Positions 9,315 through 20,707 of a stretch of 64,000 nt of DNA are shown here, in pieces (within the stretch, counting starts at the first letter, position 1; every line of letters starts with the position of its first letter). The DNA comes from Hygrocybe punicea (lineage: Eukaryota; Basidiomycota; Agaricomycetes; Agaricales; Hygrophoraceae). Below the pieces are notes generated by a model. It saw only the letters and a list, made by a program, of their open reading frames with translations. It was not told the DNA's origin and made no database searches. The position numbers were made by a program, and so were the translations under genes. The stretch spans positions 3,320,767 to 3,384,766 of the forward strand of contig OY744469.1 in NCBI GenBank assembly GCA_963556145.1. The letters are read 5' to 3'.

Positions 9315-9871
9315 TGTTAGAGGCATGCAACTCCGGAAGGATTGGAGTTCTTCGGAGGAGCGGAGACGTCAACTCTTGAAGTAGGTTCACTACTTCCTTA
9401 AGTCGTATTGAGAAGACGTGGACGGAGCGGAGTTAGTCCGGAGTTCCGGACTAAGTACTAAGATAACTAATGAGCTTAAGGGAAAGCCTTAAGTTTGAGA
9501 GTGGGTAAGAAATAAGGAACTCAAGTTGATTTTCTGAACGGAGTTACAGGACATTGTAGTTCTAGTTTATATACTTGGTAAACTAATTGTCATGTCCTTG
9601 GAGACGTGAAGACAATATGAACTCCGGAAAGAGGACTGGAGTTCGGAAGAAAATAAAAGGGATAAAAAGGTTGCTATGTACGGTGACAAGTAAACAAAGG
9701 GGAGGAAGAGAAAAGGAGGTCGGAGTAAACGGAGATGGGGAAGAATAGTATTTAACAAGAGAAGAACAATAACGTACGCGAGAAGATAAGATAAGATAAG
9801 ATAAGATAAGTCGGTGGAAAAGTCCGGAGCGGAGTTCGTCGGAATCCGGCGGAGCTGCATGGGATATGACA
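9315..9871 (-). repeat. 5' LTR of the chromovirus
   Basis: 557 bp with TG...CA ends. The minus-strand promoter should lie here. Four CpG-transition differences separate it from the 3' LTR. Confidence 0.97.
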
Positions 9872-10147
9872 CTGGCGTTCATTGTAAGAAGGGTGCATAT
9901 GAAGGGAGGAAATGGTCACTCACCTGAAACGAAGAGATTGACGGATGCAATGTGCTACTGGTATTCAGCCAAGATGCTGAACACCATAGAATCTTCGTCA
10001 TCTCCAGCTTGGAAATCTACAATGCAATGAAATCAGCAATCTCCATGATAAGTGGGCTGAACATCAGGGTGAATGACCAACATACCCTGGATGACCAGTC
10101 CTTCAACTCGAAACCCACTCTTGCTCTCTTCTGCAAAGTCAGCCGAG

Positions 10148-11529
10148 TAGTGTTGCTGAAGTTGGGTTTGGTCTGGTTTTTCACTATTTTTGAAAAACCA
10201 GAACCGGAACCATTGGTTCAGTTTGGCCAAATGCCAAACCGGAACCAGAACCGTGTCAAACGGTTTCACAGCATTCGGTCTGCATTCAAACCCTAAACCA
10301 ACCTCCAAATACCTCGCGCAGGCCAGACACATGTCAATTGACGCAGCTGTCACCCTCACGAGGTAGATGGGGGGGGCGCTCCATCTGTTTTTGCGAGGTT
10401 GGGTTGGGGCCAGGCACTTCCCATGGGCATCCACATGTGCTACCTACCTCGTGAAGAACGGGGACGTGTCAATTGACATGCTCCATCTGTTTTTGCGAGG
10501 TTGGATGGGGCCAGGGACTTTCCATGGGCATCCACACATGCTGATGACCTTGTGAAGAACGGAGATGCGTCAATTGACACGCTCCATCTGTTTTCGCAAG
10601 GTTGGATGGGGCTGGGGACTTCCTATGGGCATCCACGCATCAATTGACATGGCTAGGGCATGTTCGTGAGGTGGGTCTTCATGGTCGCCTCGTCCATTCC
10701 CCTTGTTAGCCGATGTTGTTGGGACTGGATTTGGGGGACGTACCTGGGCCAGTAGGTGGGTGCACCACCCTCCCAGCCTTCAACTCCCCATTGTCGTCGT
10801 CATCATCATCATCATCGTCGTGTTGGTGTTGGTGTTGTAAGTGGTGGTGGAGGTGACAATGGTCGTGATCATCCATGTTTGACGCGGCAGGTGGCTGCTG
10901 CTGCCGGTGTTGCTCTGCTGCTGCTGCCAGTGTTGCTGTTGCTGCTGCTGCTGCTGCAGTTGTGGTTGTGGTTGCGGTTGCGGTTGCGGTTGCTGCTGTT
11001 GCAGTCGCTGTCGCTTGGGGCCATTTGGCCATCGTCGGGGTGGTGGCATTGGTGGTGTTGCCACTGCCGTTGCTGCTGCTGCCACTGCTGCCATTGATTC
11101 ACTTCGACTCGCGCTGGAATGTGAGGGAGGTTGTTGGGTGGAGTTGACCATGGGCGCCTTATTTATGCGGTCAAGGTGGGCCATGGGGGGCTGTTCTATG
11201 TAAGAAAATGTCAGTAAAATATAATATGAAGCCATTACTTACCATGGTTGTTGAGTAACATTAGTGTTGAGTTGAAATTGGGGTGTCGTGCGAGTATGTT
11301 TAAGGTCACATGACCTAAGTTCATGTGACTGCATAGAAAAAAATGTGAAAAATTCAGTATCTAAATGAGTATCTACATAGGTAACTATACATTACGGTTC
11401 GCGGTTTGAACTGCGTTTGAATGCGGTTTGAACCGCATGTCAGTGCCAGAACTGCAAACCGAACCAGCAGTTCAGTTCGCGGTTCAAACTGGGTTCGGAT
11501 CAGTTCCGAACCGAACTTCGGCATCACTA
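10148..11529. mobile_element. Non-autonomous hAT element, 1382 bp
   Basis: Ends are TAGTGTTGCTGAAG on the left and TAGTGATGCCGAAG on the right (reverse-complemented). The 8-bp target duplication is CAGCCGAG (10140-10147) against CAGCCAAG (11530-11537), the single mismatch being CpG to CpA. Subterminal GGTTCGGAAC-like words occur at both ends. The interior has CAG/CTG-type simple repeats (10880-11100) whose ORFs are artefacts. No transposase is present. Confidence 0.85.
10790..11100. repeat. Mixed TGC/TCG trinucleotide simple repeat
   Basis: Runs of GTCGTC, CATCATCAT, TGCTGCTG and GCGGTTGCGGTTG inside the hAT element. They create Gln-, Leu- or Ala-rich ORFs in several frames at once, the sign of a simple repeat rather than a gene. 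Confidence 0.85.
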
Positions 11530-11839
11530 CAGCCAAGAACCTCTTGCGACCTTTCTGATGAATGGTGGAAGTTGTCTTTATGCAGTCTTGAGCTTCAGAT
11601 GAACTTGAACTTGAACCACTGATGAAATTATTGGGCTCAGAACGATGATCAGAACTCAAACCCATCTCCATATCACTCTTTCCCATGCTGCCACTTATGG
11701 CAGGCTGCGTAAGGTTGCCTTGGAAACAATGGATAACATTCAATAAGTATGACAGAGAATCCACATAATGTGTACGGAACGCTTTGCCAAGTGTCAATGG
11801 CCCAGAAAATGGGGTAGAGGGTGGAACTGTACACACCAC

Positions 11840-12736
11840 GACTCGTCTGAATCCTTTGGCACTTCAATGCAGGAACAGCGACTGTTGCTATACTATCTTC
11901 TGGCCCAGAGTGTTTAGACCGGTGACTGTCTCTCGACTGAGTGATTCCCTTGTTCATGGGAGTTTCTATATTAGGTCATGCTAAATAAGGAAATTTATCA
12001 TGTTTGTCTTATTGCTATCTTATCTAGTCCTTGTGCTTGACCAACTGTTCAGAGAATGGCTGCTGCAGATCCTATGTTGCCCACAATGGAACTTGGAATG
12101 ATCAGGAACCTCTCTGGCAACGACTTGACTGCAAAATATCCTCCAATAAATTACCAGCTGAGTGCTTCGGAAACAGAAAGTCCACAAATGCTGTCTCTTG
12201 CTCTATGTGGCCTCAAAGGGCACAAAATTACCTCATGTCTTTCAACTACAGGCTACACTGGCCTTCTTGGCTGGTCAGGACAGCTTTATCAATGCTGGTC
12301 CTTCCAGGGATTGTCGTGAGTTCAAATGGCTTGAAGTACACAGGAGCTAGTTGTGGCTGCATGTGCTGCCTCCCATATTTTTCATTGCTTGCCTGAGCTA
12401 ACAACAGGATCCACTCTATCAGGGATATGATATGAACATATGGGCACAAGGACTCCTGGCTCAGTTTCCTTGGTCATTTCTCCCTGAAGAGGTTATATTC
12501 TGAAGTCCAAGATTTGTCCAGCATTGTGTATCGTCTTGTTCCATTTCTTCTTAGGAGCATCAGGATGAACAGATACAAAGGGATCATTCAAGTGCACAGA
12601 AGATTTCGTGACTATAATGTGAGTCTCAGCCACTGTGAATGTGAATGACTGAGGTATATGTTGAGTTTGAAGCCCTAAAGTAGTCTGGGTTTATTGCAGT
12701 TGCCATGCTCCCAATATAGGAGGGGGCCTTAGCTCA
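11840..12736. other. Unassigned, possibly 3' flank or LTR region of the Copia relic
   Basis: Small ORFs on both strands but no recognisable protein. It lies directly 3' of the minus-strand Copia relic, so it may hold decayed LTR or downstream sequence. I could not find a matching second LTR. Confidence 0.3.
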
Positions 12737-13327
12737 TTATCTTGGTCCTTCTTTCTTGATACTCCCACTCAAGCAAGGTTGTAGTCCCATTGCACATGTG
12801 AATTTCCAGTGTTTGTTGTGCAGGAGTGGTTTCATAAGGATGTCAGCAACCATGTCATTTGTGGAGCACCAATGTATGATACACTCTCCTTTTGCTACCA
12901 GATCATCCCTGATGTAATGGTATGTTCATTGTATATGTTTGGTTTGAGCTCAGAATCGGAATTGTGGATTGTGAGATAGAATAATTGCTGCTTGATTGTC
13001 ACATTTGAGTGCTATGGCCTCCTTCTGGTTGTGTCTGATTTTGTCAAACAATTTGCATAGCCATGCAACATGTTGTCCAGCATTGCTCAGCCAAATGTAT
13101 CTGGATTCCATGAATGATAGTGAAACCATGGATTGGAGCTTGCTTGACCATCCGATGGCACCATGGTTGCTAATAAATATGTACCCTGAGGTGGGGTGAG
13201 ATGTGTCATGGTCACCACTCCAGTTCGCATCTGAATATCTGTGGAAGTCCATGTCCATGTTGACATTGGAGCCATCATAGGCTAGCATGAGGTCTCATGT
13301 GCCTTTCAGGTATCTCAGTGCTCTCTC

Positions 13328-15759
13328 TAGTGTTGCCAAAGTTCAGTTCGGTCTGGTTCCAAAACTTTTTGGTGGAACCGTGAACTGAACTTCGGGTCCG
13401 GTTTGGCGCATGGCCAAACCTGGACCTGGATGACATCAAACCATCTCTCCGGGGGCTCACGCAGGACTCGAGGGAAAGGTCGACTGGATAGGAAGGATGA
13501 ACTGACTACTACATCCGGAAGGCTACTGACTAGGTCAAACCATGGGAACCTGATCACGTGACTGACCAGGCACAACTACTACAAGTGCCCCTCCTCCTCA
13601 TGGTGACGTCCTCGTCACCATACCGCTACTAAAAGAAAACAAAAAGCAAAACAAAACTGACCAAGAAAAAACTCTCCAGTCACGACTCCCAGTCCCTCAC
13701 GATGCCCCGGGCCTTATACGTGAGGCGGGACCATATCGTCCATCGAAGATCAGTGGTGGCAGATGACCAAACTAGACTCTCTCTCAGCTCTCCAAAACTC
13801 CTCAGTCACGACTCCCAGTCCTCCATCTCATGGAGCAGGACCATATCATCCATCAAAAAATGGTGGTGGTAGATGACCAAACTGATCCATAATCATAATG
13901 CAGGTTCTTGGTTCTCGTATTGCAGGTTCTCAGTTCTCGTATTGCAAGTTCTCAGTTCTCATATCGCAGGTTCTCGGTTCGCAGTTCTCGGTCGGTGCTT
14001 GTTTGGTTCTGGTGACTCATTGGGTAACTCGGTTGGGTAGCGTCTGGTATCCAGGTGACAGATCGAGGGCATAGAAAAAATAATGAAACTGAATTGTGGG
14101 GGAAACAGGGACAGAGACAGAGGAAATGAGGGAAAGGAAACTGAGGGAAAGGAAATAGAGAGGAAGGAAACGGAGAGGAAAGGAATCGGGGACAGGAAAC
14201 AGAGAAGGAAATAGAGGGGAAAGCTATGTACTTGGGCGCTAGAGCTGGTGCCAGCGTCAAGGGATCTCTTCGCGTGGGCTCTGGGAAATGGTCGCGAGGG
14301 GTCGCGAGGGCCAGGGAACAAGGCTGGGGTCCTAACAAACGTGCACGAGTGGGGTGGGGTTGCCGGGGTTGTGGGGTGACATGAGACGGCGTTTGGGTTC
14401 CGGATGTGGTGGGAACAGCTCGTTCGGGGTGTTGGTGGGACGCAGAGTGCACTGGAGTGGTAAATGGGTAGGCCGCGAGCTTCATGAGTCGGTCCGGGGC
14501 TGGGTATGTTGGCAGAACGGGGCCGTGCGATGGTGACGTGGCGGGTGGCCTGGGTGTCTGGAAACGACGGCAGGGGCTTGTTTGGTGCAATGGAGGGGAA
14601 CGGGGGTTCCTGGCCAGTGGAACGAGGGCACGGGAGGTCGAATGGGTCCGTGTGAGGCTGGGGTACATGAAAGAATGGGGGTCCAACGGGGGTCCAACGG
14701 GGGGCGCGACGGATCCGTGGTGACCAAAAAGGTCTGGGACCATGAATTTGGGGTGGCGTAGGCGAGCGTGGAGCTCCGGTATGTCAAACGAGGGTCCGTG
14801 GGGTTGGATGAGTGTGGGTTGGGGTGGGGATCCACGGGAGACGGGGTCGCGGAATGCTGACGTGGGAGTTTGCTGGGGTGTCCATAGAGCGGCGGCGGGG
14901 CTCGTTTGGGGCGACGAATGGGAACGGGGGGTTCTGGCCAGCGGAATGAGTGTGCGGGGAGTCGAATGGGTCTGTGTGGGGTTGGGGTGCGCGAAAAATC
15001 GTGGGTCCGATGGTGGTGACGTGGCAGGACGCGGGGCACTTAACTTGGATGGCAACGGGGGTTCGTTTGGGCAGAACCGGAATGCTGGGTCGTTGAGCGT
15101 GAGTGCGGGGGTTTGGGTGAACACGGGTGGAGCCTGGTTACACGAAAAAAATGGGGGGTCAAAAAATGGTGACGTGGCCTGGGGCTTGTGTGTTCAAAGG
15201 GGGTCGCAGCCGGGTTTTTGGGTCAATGGGGGGCGACACAGGGCCTGTTGGACTGACGAGAGCGTCGGGGGGTGACGTGCATGTCTGAATGGCCAGGAGT
15301 AAATGAAAATTGGGGTTGCACGTTGGCATTGTGTTGGGGTTGGGGTGGTGTGCTCACGATGTGGTTGCAGTCAAGTTTCCTGTCACAGATAATATTAGTA
15401 AAGCTAAGAGAAATTACAAGACTTACCAGTGTTCATGAATGCAACATTGAGTCACATTCATTGGCCTTGCATTGCAGTGTTGGTGAAGAAAACCTACGTG
15501 TAATGGTCACATGATACTGTTTACCACAAAAAAGTAAGTAAAGAAATACGAAAAACAAATGAAATAAATACCTTAAAAATATCCGCATTCGTGGTTTGGA
15601 CATGGTTTGGAGCCGTTCAGGAAATCCGGGAGGCCTCAAAACCTGGAACTGAACCCACAGTCCAGTTCAGCACTTGGCTGAACTTAGACTGAACCTAGGG
15701 TTCGGTTCGGGGTTTGAACCGGGTTCAGCTAGGTTCGGAACCAAACTACGGCAACACTA
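13328..15759. mobile_element. Non-autonomous hAT element, 2432 bp
   Basis: Ends TAGTGTTGCCAAAG and, reverse-complemented, TAGTGTTGCCGTAG; perfect 8-bp target duplication GCTCTCTC (13320-13327, 15760-15767). Subterminal GGTTCNGAAC-type words are at both ends. It carries a 89-bp segment (13445-13533) also present in the hAT at 31937-32862. It sits in the Copia relic RNase H region. No transposase; the long Pro-rich frame inside comes from imperfect repeats. Confidence 0.88.
14340..15260. repeat. Imperfect tandem repeat, unit about 0.3 kb
   Basis: Related segments such as CTGGCCAGYGGAAYGAG followed by GGTCGAATGGGTC recur around 14410, 14607 and 14932. They produce a 390-codon Pro/Ser/Thr-rich minus-strand frame that is repeat-derived. 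It lies within the hAT at 13328-15759. Confidence 0.55.
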
Positions 15760-16215
15760 GCTCTCTCAGCCAGACTCCAGTGGCATGCCTTTGGATTTGT
15801 TCTGTATCTCCTGATGTGTGCTAGGTCGGGTCGGGTTCTGAGCATTAGCCACATGAGTGAGCCTATGGTGCTTTGGTATGAGGCCTCTCATTCTCCCATC
15901 CTCATTGACTTGGCTATGGAATTATTTATGGGGTCATCTATGGATGGTTGCACTTTAGGGTCCATGGGTGTGAAGACTGGCTTGCAGTCCTTCATCCTGA
16001 AGTGTTCAAGTACTGTGTTGATGTACTGATGTTGGGACAGGGTTATCATGCATAGTTTGTGGTTTCATTTGATCTGCATTCCTAAGATGTACATTGTCTG
16101 GCTGAGGTCATGCAATTTGTATGCATCCAAGAGTAAGCCCTTCACCCTGTTCATGAGTGTTCAAGATGCAGCTGTGAGGAGTAGGTCATCCACATATATG
16201 CCCCCTCTCTCACCA

Positions 16216-16535
16216 GCACTGTGCCAGTGCTGGAACCACACTGCTGCCAGTACCAGCACCATGCCAGCACCAGCACCAGCACCAATGCCAGCACCAGCAC
16301 CAATGCCGGCACCAGAACTGACACCCACCCCAGTACCAGTACCAGCACCCACACCAACACAGGCACCAGCACTGACACCCACACTACAGCACCAGCACCA
16401 GCACTGACACTAGCACCAACATGGGTACCAGCACCAACACCAACACCAGCACTGACACCAGTACCAGTACCAGTACCAACACGACGCCAACACCAACACC
16501 AGCACCAACACCACAGCACAGCTGGCACTGACACC
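16216..16535. repeat. CCAGCAC-type minisatellite, left part
   Basis: Degenerate hexanucleotide repeat (ACCAGC, ACCAAC, ACTGAC, ACCCAC) replacing the 5' part of the Copia relic. The same repeat resumes at 31878. The two halves look like one array split by the hAT at 16536-31869. Confidence 0.8.
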
Positions 16536-16670
16536 TAAGGTTTAACATGGGTTACCCGAGGGTCTAGATGGCCAGACCCGGGCCCGGACTGGCCTAACCC
16601 GGTCAGAAAGGGTTTGGGTACCAGTTTCACCAGGTTTCATGCCCAGGTTCTCCGGGTTCAAGGACACTGT

Positions 16671-17504
16671 TGATACGGTTTCCACATCTATGACCCCGGA
16701 TAAAGAGATAATAAAAGATGAAAACGTCGCAAAGGTGCGAACGGGACTTGGGACACTCCCGACAATAACTCGATAATGCGCAATAATATGCGCGATCAAA
16801 TAAACAAACACGGAGAGTCGCGAGATAACGCGATATTGCAATGCAGTGATAAACAAGAATCGGAAGGCTTAGCTGGGTGTCCTAGATGACAGTGCGATAT
16901 GCAGCGATGATGCGACGAGACGAGGGTTCTACGCTACGACTTGGGTCGCGAACGCGGAGAGTGCGCAACGAGAAAAGATGCAGATTGGAGTAGGAATGAC
17001 TGGATTTTTAAACTTAAGACACAGACTAGTGGGGAGGGGAGAACTGGGTTCTTGTTCGTTTATTTTCTACTACAGGACATTTTTTATATTCTAAAGGGAT
17101 AGGGGTTTAAGGGTGGATGAGTGAAATAGAAATGCAGCGAAATATTGCATGAAAGTGACGAAACGGGAATGGAATAGTGATGGATTTGAAATAACGGCGA
17201 ATATCACATGAAAGTCGGCAAAAAGACGAAGATAAACCGGATGAATTACATTTCTGGTATCGGACTTGGTGTCCGAACGTGTAGGACGTGTTTAACGGTC
17301 GTGTTTCAGCGTATTGAGACTGGGCTGCGTGGTTAAGATACAGTGAAAATGTCGCAGTCACGCACGCATCGATCGGCGTAAGTCACGCAAGTCGCGGGCG
17401 GCGCGCTGATGTTTCAGATGTACGCGGGACGCAGAAGAGTCGTAGGGAAAATAGAATTGGATCCTATGAGAGATTCCGTGCCCAAAGGGAGAGACTGCAT
17501 ATCA
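16671..17504 (-). repeat. 3' LTR of the second Ty3 element
   Basis: 834 bp, TG...CA. On the minus strand a polypurine tract AAGGAGGAAAAA (17505-17516 on the plus strand) abuts it. Most differences from the other LTR are CpG transitions. Confidence 0.95.
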
Positions 17505-17648
17505 TTTTTCCTCCTTATTGAAATCTTGACTGTCCTCAGTCAATCGCGTGGGCCGTGGGAAAGTCACGTGCGAGTCTGACTTATAAACAGAAGCGACGCA
17601 TCGATGTTTGCTAACCTTTGTCTTCGACCTTCACCACCAATCCGTACG

Positions 17649-18903
17649 ATGACACACCCAATGGCCGAATTCGTCGCCACTGAAGACGCACACGGATGCG
17701 AAACCAGCAGAGGGCGCTGCCAGAGAAGAGTGGATCGCATGGGGACAGGATTTCAAAGAGCTCCTGGTAAGTCATTGCAACTGCGCTAACCTTTTCGCTG
17801 ACTACCTCTGATAAAACAGTACAATTATCTCGAGTTCGAACAAACAACCGGGCCAATAGAGAGTAGTGAGGAAGTCGAGGAGATGCGGAGGGACGCCATC
17901 GCGACATTGGACTTCATAGAGGATGAGAAGGCATTGCAATGGGGCGGGGAGATTTTGCTCCCGAGGTTGCATGCCAAGGCGAAGAAAGCTCGAGAAGACG
18001 CGAGGAAGGTGAAGGAGCAAGCTGGGGTGGAGCAAAGAGCGCATGAAGTTGAGCAGAAGAAGACTTGCGACACCGAGATCGAGCGGACCAGGTTGGCGAA
18101 GGAGGCTGCGGACAGAGCTGCAGAGCAAAAGGAACGCACCAAGGTCCTATACACGCGGTTCCTGCGCAAAGAGATCACATGGGACGAAATGGCGGCAAAG
18201 ATGACGGGGTCGAACAAGGGGGACGGGGGTAGCGAGATGGAAGTGGGCTTGCAGGGGGAAGAGGAGATAGGATTTGAAACAGAATACGAAGGGCAGGGGG
18301 GGCTGTCGAAAAAGCGCAGGAGGGTTGGTCCCGGTAAGGACCTTCGCGATGTCCAAGGCAAGGTAAGCAACTAGTAACGCTTTACCATTCGTTCTGTACT
18401 CATGAGAACTTTGTAGTGCGATCGCTGCCATGCAGCAAGGGCCGCCAACATTGTTTGCCAGTTCGACGAGCAGGATCCACGGTGCAAGAGGTGCCGCGAC
18501 GCGAAGCAGGGATGCTTTTGGAATGGGGTGAACCGGATGGGGGAGAGGAAATGCGGGTGGAGCATGCTGAGGAAGCCAGTTTCCAGCAAAGGTCGCGTGG
18601 ACAAGGGAAAGGCGCGGCAGATAAGGGGAAAGGGAGGGAGAGAAACCAGCCGCCCCCCCAAGGTAAGTCACTAAAACGACAGGGTATCAAACGCGCTGAC
18701 TGATCATCATAGCCTATATTGGTACCCGTCCGCCACGAAGTGTGCTGGTCATGGACATGGAAGCGCACAAACGCGTGTTACGGGAAGAGATCTCGGTGAT
18801 CAAAGAACGGGTCGCGGTGTGGGTGAGAGCGCAGACCGAAATGAGGCGGGAGTTGGCACAGCTGGAGGACGAGGAGGAGGAGTATGGGGAAGGTGAGGAG
18901 TAA
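17649..18903 (+). CDS. Antisense accessory gene of the second Ty3 element: coiled coil and Cys cluster
   Basis: Four exons read as about 17649-17766, 17820-18362, 18417-18662 and 18713-18903 with 50-54 bp GT-AG introns. Exon 1 has EEWIAWGQDFKELL but no in-frame ATG. Exon 2 is a long Lys/Glu coiled coil ending in SKKRRRVGPG, a likely nuclear signal. Exon 3 opens with cysteines spaced C-X2-C-X9-C-X8-C-X2-C-X6-C (CDRCHAARAAN..., CKRCRDAKQGCFW). Exon 4 is a second coiled coil (HKRVLREEISVIKERVAVW) with an acidic tail. A frame slip of one base is needed in exon 3 after the cysteines, so the copy is probably decayed. Architecture and the intron just before the first cysteine match the gene at 4610-5446. 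Confidence 0.6.
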
Positions 18904-19220
18904 ATGGGAGAAGGTGCGAAAACGCGTGCGCACCATCTGCGTTACATATATGTAAGATATTTTCAGTTGTTTTCATATCTGTATAATAAATAACAAGCCT
19001 GCTCTCGAATCGAAAAGAAAGCCACAGGAAGCAGAAGAAACAAATATAAACTTATCTAGGGGAAAGGCTCAGTAGATCATCATCGCCGTAAAACCCCACA
19101 AAGACGAAGTCTTGCGCAACAAAAGTCTCGCTTTTATCGCGACTTGAATCTCGTGCTACAATAAAAGAAAAACAAGGTATAAGCGATAAGTGTAAAAATG
19201 AGAGAAGCATAGAAATTCAG
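18904..19220. other. Short spacer between antisense gene and integrase end
   Basis: About 317 bp between the convergent stops. No gene. It presumably holds the 3' ends of both transcripts. Confidence 0.4.
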
Positions 19221-20700
19221 TCAATCGTCGTCGACATCAGAACCGGGTTCCTGTGCTTCAGGAGGTTCATTGTTCTTGGAAGTGTTTTTGAGTTCGTTTA
19301 GTCGTTGCGTGGGAATATCAAGGAAGCGCGGCGGGAGTGAGATTGAACAGCGAGCAAAATAGGGGACTACTCGAAACGCTGTGATTGGTCGGTGAAAGAC
19401 AGATCCATCAAGTTTGCAGAGAATGTAAGCGCCACCAAAGTTGCGTGAAATAACAATGAGGGGACCAAGATAGCACAGGCGCAATTTCCGGTTTAGCACT
19501 TTCTCTATCTGTGTGTTGCGAATGAGTACTAAGTCACTGCTGTTGAAATTGAAGTTGCGAATCGTCTTCGCGTGTTGCTTTTCGAAACGTTGTGCCGCTT
19601 TTCGTCGCGCATCATAGACTTGCGAGTATATGCGATTAATATCATTGCTACATTTGGGAGTGCGATCGCGCATCACGCGATAAGGTCTGTAGAAGATAGG
19701 ACCGAATCCGGCGGGGGTTGAAGGTATGTTGCTTCTATGATGTTGAGTGGTAATAGGGGATGAGTGCCAGTCGCTGCGAAGTCAGGTGAGCAGCCCATTC
19801 GTCGTCAGATAATGATACGTTCGGCCCAAAATACTGAATACGTCACATTGGCCCATCTAAACTGGTCGCCGTCCGCAGCTTTGAAGAGAGATTGTCAAAC
19901 GTCGTAGTGCAGTCGTTCCACGAGACCGTTTGCATGGGAATTGTAGCCGGAGATGCGAATATGGTTAATGCGGTATCGCTTCAAAAGATAAGTGAGGGAT
20001 TTGATGAGTGTGGGTCCATTGTCTGTAACTATTTCGTGGAGAGAACCCCATCAACAGAGAATATCTTCGAATATCCAATCTCCAATTGTGCGAGCATTTT
20101 CGTTGCGAAGCATTCTGAATTCGGGGTACTGAGTAAGCGAGCAGCATCCTTGGATTATATATTTGTATCCGCTAGATGTCAGCAAGTGCATCGTGTCAAT
20201 GAATATTTTGGCGAAAAGTGGAGCGGGTGTTGCGACGACAGGGGGAATGAGAATCTGACAGGATTGGCGAAGCTGGCAAAGATGACATGTGCGAACGAAC
20301 CAGTGGATATCAGCTTGCATGTGCGGCCACCAGAAGCATTCTGCGATCATAGCACGAGTCGCGTAAAATCCTTTGTGTCCTACTTCGTTGTGGGCTTGTT
20401 GCATAATTGATGTTTGGTGATCGCGTGATATAACTAACTTGTGCACGCCATTCTGGTCTTTGTGCCATAGTCTAGTTCCGTCGAGGAAAAAGTCTGTACA
20501 GTATTGGATGAAGGTTGCATAGTTGGAATCGGCGAGGTCGATCGGGCGCTCTAAGTCACTGAGCCATTTCTTTACTAGGGTTATGCGATCGTCTTCTCTG
20601 CGAGCAGCGTCAGTGCACGGTATGTCGTCGTAGGTAAGCGTAGGATTGGATCCTTCCTCCTCACTGAGATGGTGACTGTCCCCGAGTGCGGCAAAAGCGG
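19221..20700 (-). pseudogene. Integrase region of the second Ty3 element
   Basis: Minus strand. A frame open from about 20690 to 20051 carries the H2C2 finger (HNEVGHKGFYATRAMI then CHLCQLRQ) and the start of the core (IFIDTMHLL). The core continues after a TGA at about 20050 with EIVTDNGPTL and SHANGLVERLH. Further TGA codons fall where Arg is expected (before QSLFKAADG and RRMGCSP). A frameshift leads to the C-terminal frame 19676-19221 (NSSDLVLIRNT, RPITAFRVVPY). The C-terminal type lacks a chromodomain, unlike the element at 3931. Confidence 0.85.
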
Positions 20701-20707
20701 AACAAGA

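Larger units (their letters stand above)
3931..9871 (-). mobile_element. Ty3/gypsy chromovirus LTR retrotransposon, gag-deleted
   Basis: Complete LTR-to-LTR element of 5941 bp on the minus strand. Both LTRs are 557 bp, start TGTTAGAGGC and end ATATGACA on the plus strand. The 5-bp target duplication CTGGC is perfect (3926-3930, 9872-9876). The order on the minus strand is 5' LTR (9315-9871), gag stub, pol with protease, RT, RNase H, integrase and chromodomain, then 3' LTR (3931-4487). A plus-strand gene (4610-5446) lies between pol and the 3' LTR. The LTRs differ at only four sites by my reading, so insertion is recent. With almost no gag it would need proteins from a complete copy. Confidence 0.97.
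10033..11839 (-). pseudogene. Unrecognised gene fragment split by a hAT insertion
   Basis: On the minus strand a frame at 11839-11538 (Ser-rich, ending KGRKRFLA) continues in the same frame at 10139-10033 (DFAEESKSGFRVEGLVIQG, later HPDVQPTYHGDC) once the element 10148-11529 and one target copy are removed. That continuity shows a coding sequence existed before the insertion. I recognise no domain. It may be a host gene or part of an older transposon; the upstream limit is unclear. Confidence 0.45.
12737..16215 (-). pseudogene. Copia (Ty1) retrotransposon relic: RT 3' half and RNase H
   Basis: On the minus strand, starting at 16215: the RT catalytic motif YVDDLLL, then IGSLMWLMLRTRPDLAH, RYLKGT, and RNase H with SDANWSGDHDTSHPTSGYIF and KCDNQAAIIL. 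The C-terminal tail has STNDMVADILMKPL and a stop at 12737-12739. Reading continues across the hAT at 13328-15759 when it and one target copy are removed (LAERALRYLKGT). In-frame TGA codons (for example 13295-13297, where GTRDL is expected) and missing gag, protease and integrase show it is dead. The 5' part is replaced by minisatellite sequence. Confidence 0.85.

Noticed and set aside
13952..15124. 390-codon Pro-rich minus-strand ORF
   Set aside because: It lies in an imperfect 0.3-kb tandem repeat inside a non-autonomous hAT and has no recognisable domain; opposite-strand frames are open as well.
16048..16538. Pro/Ala/Thr-rich and Gly/Val-rich ORFs on both strands
   Set aside because: Translation of the CCAGCAC minisatellite; the same occurs at 32813-33404.
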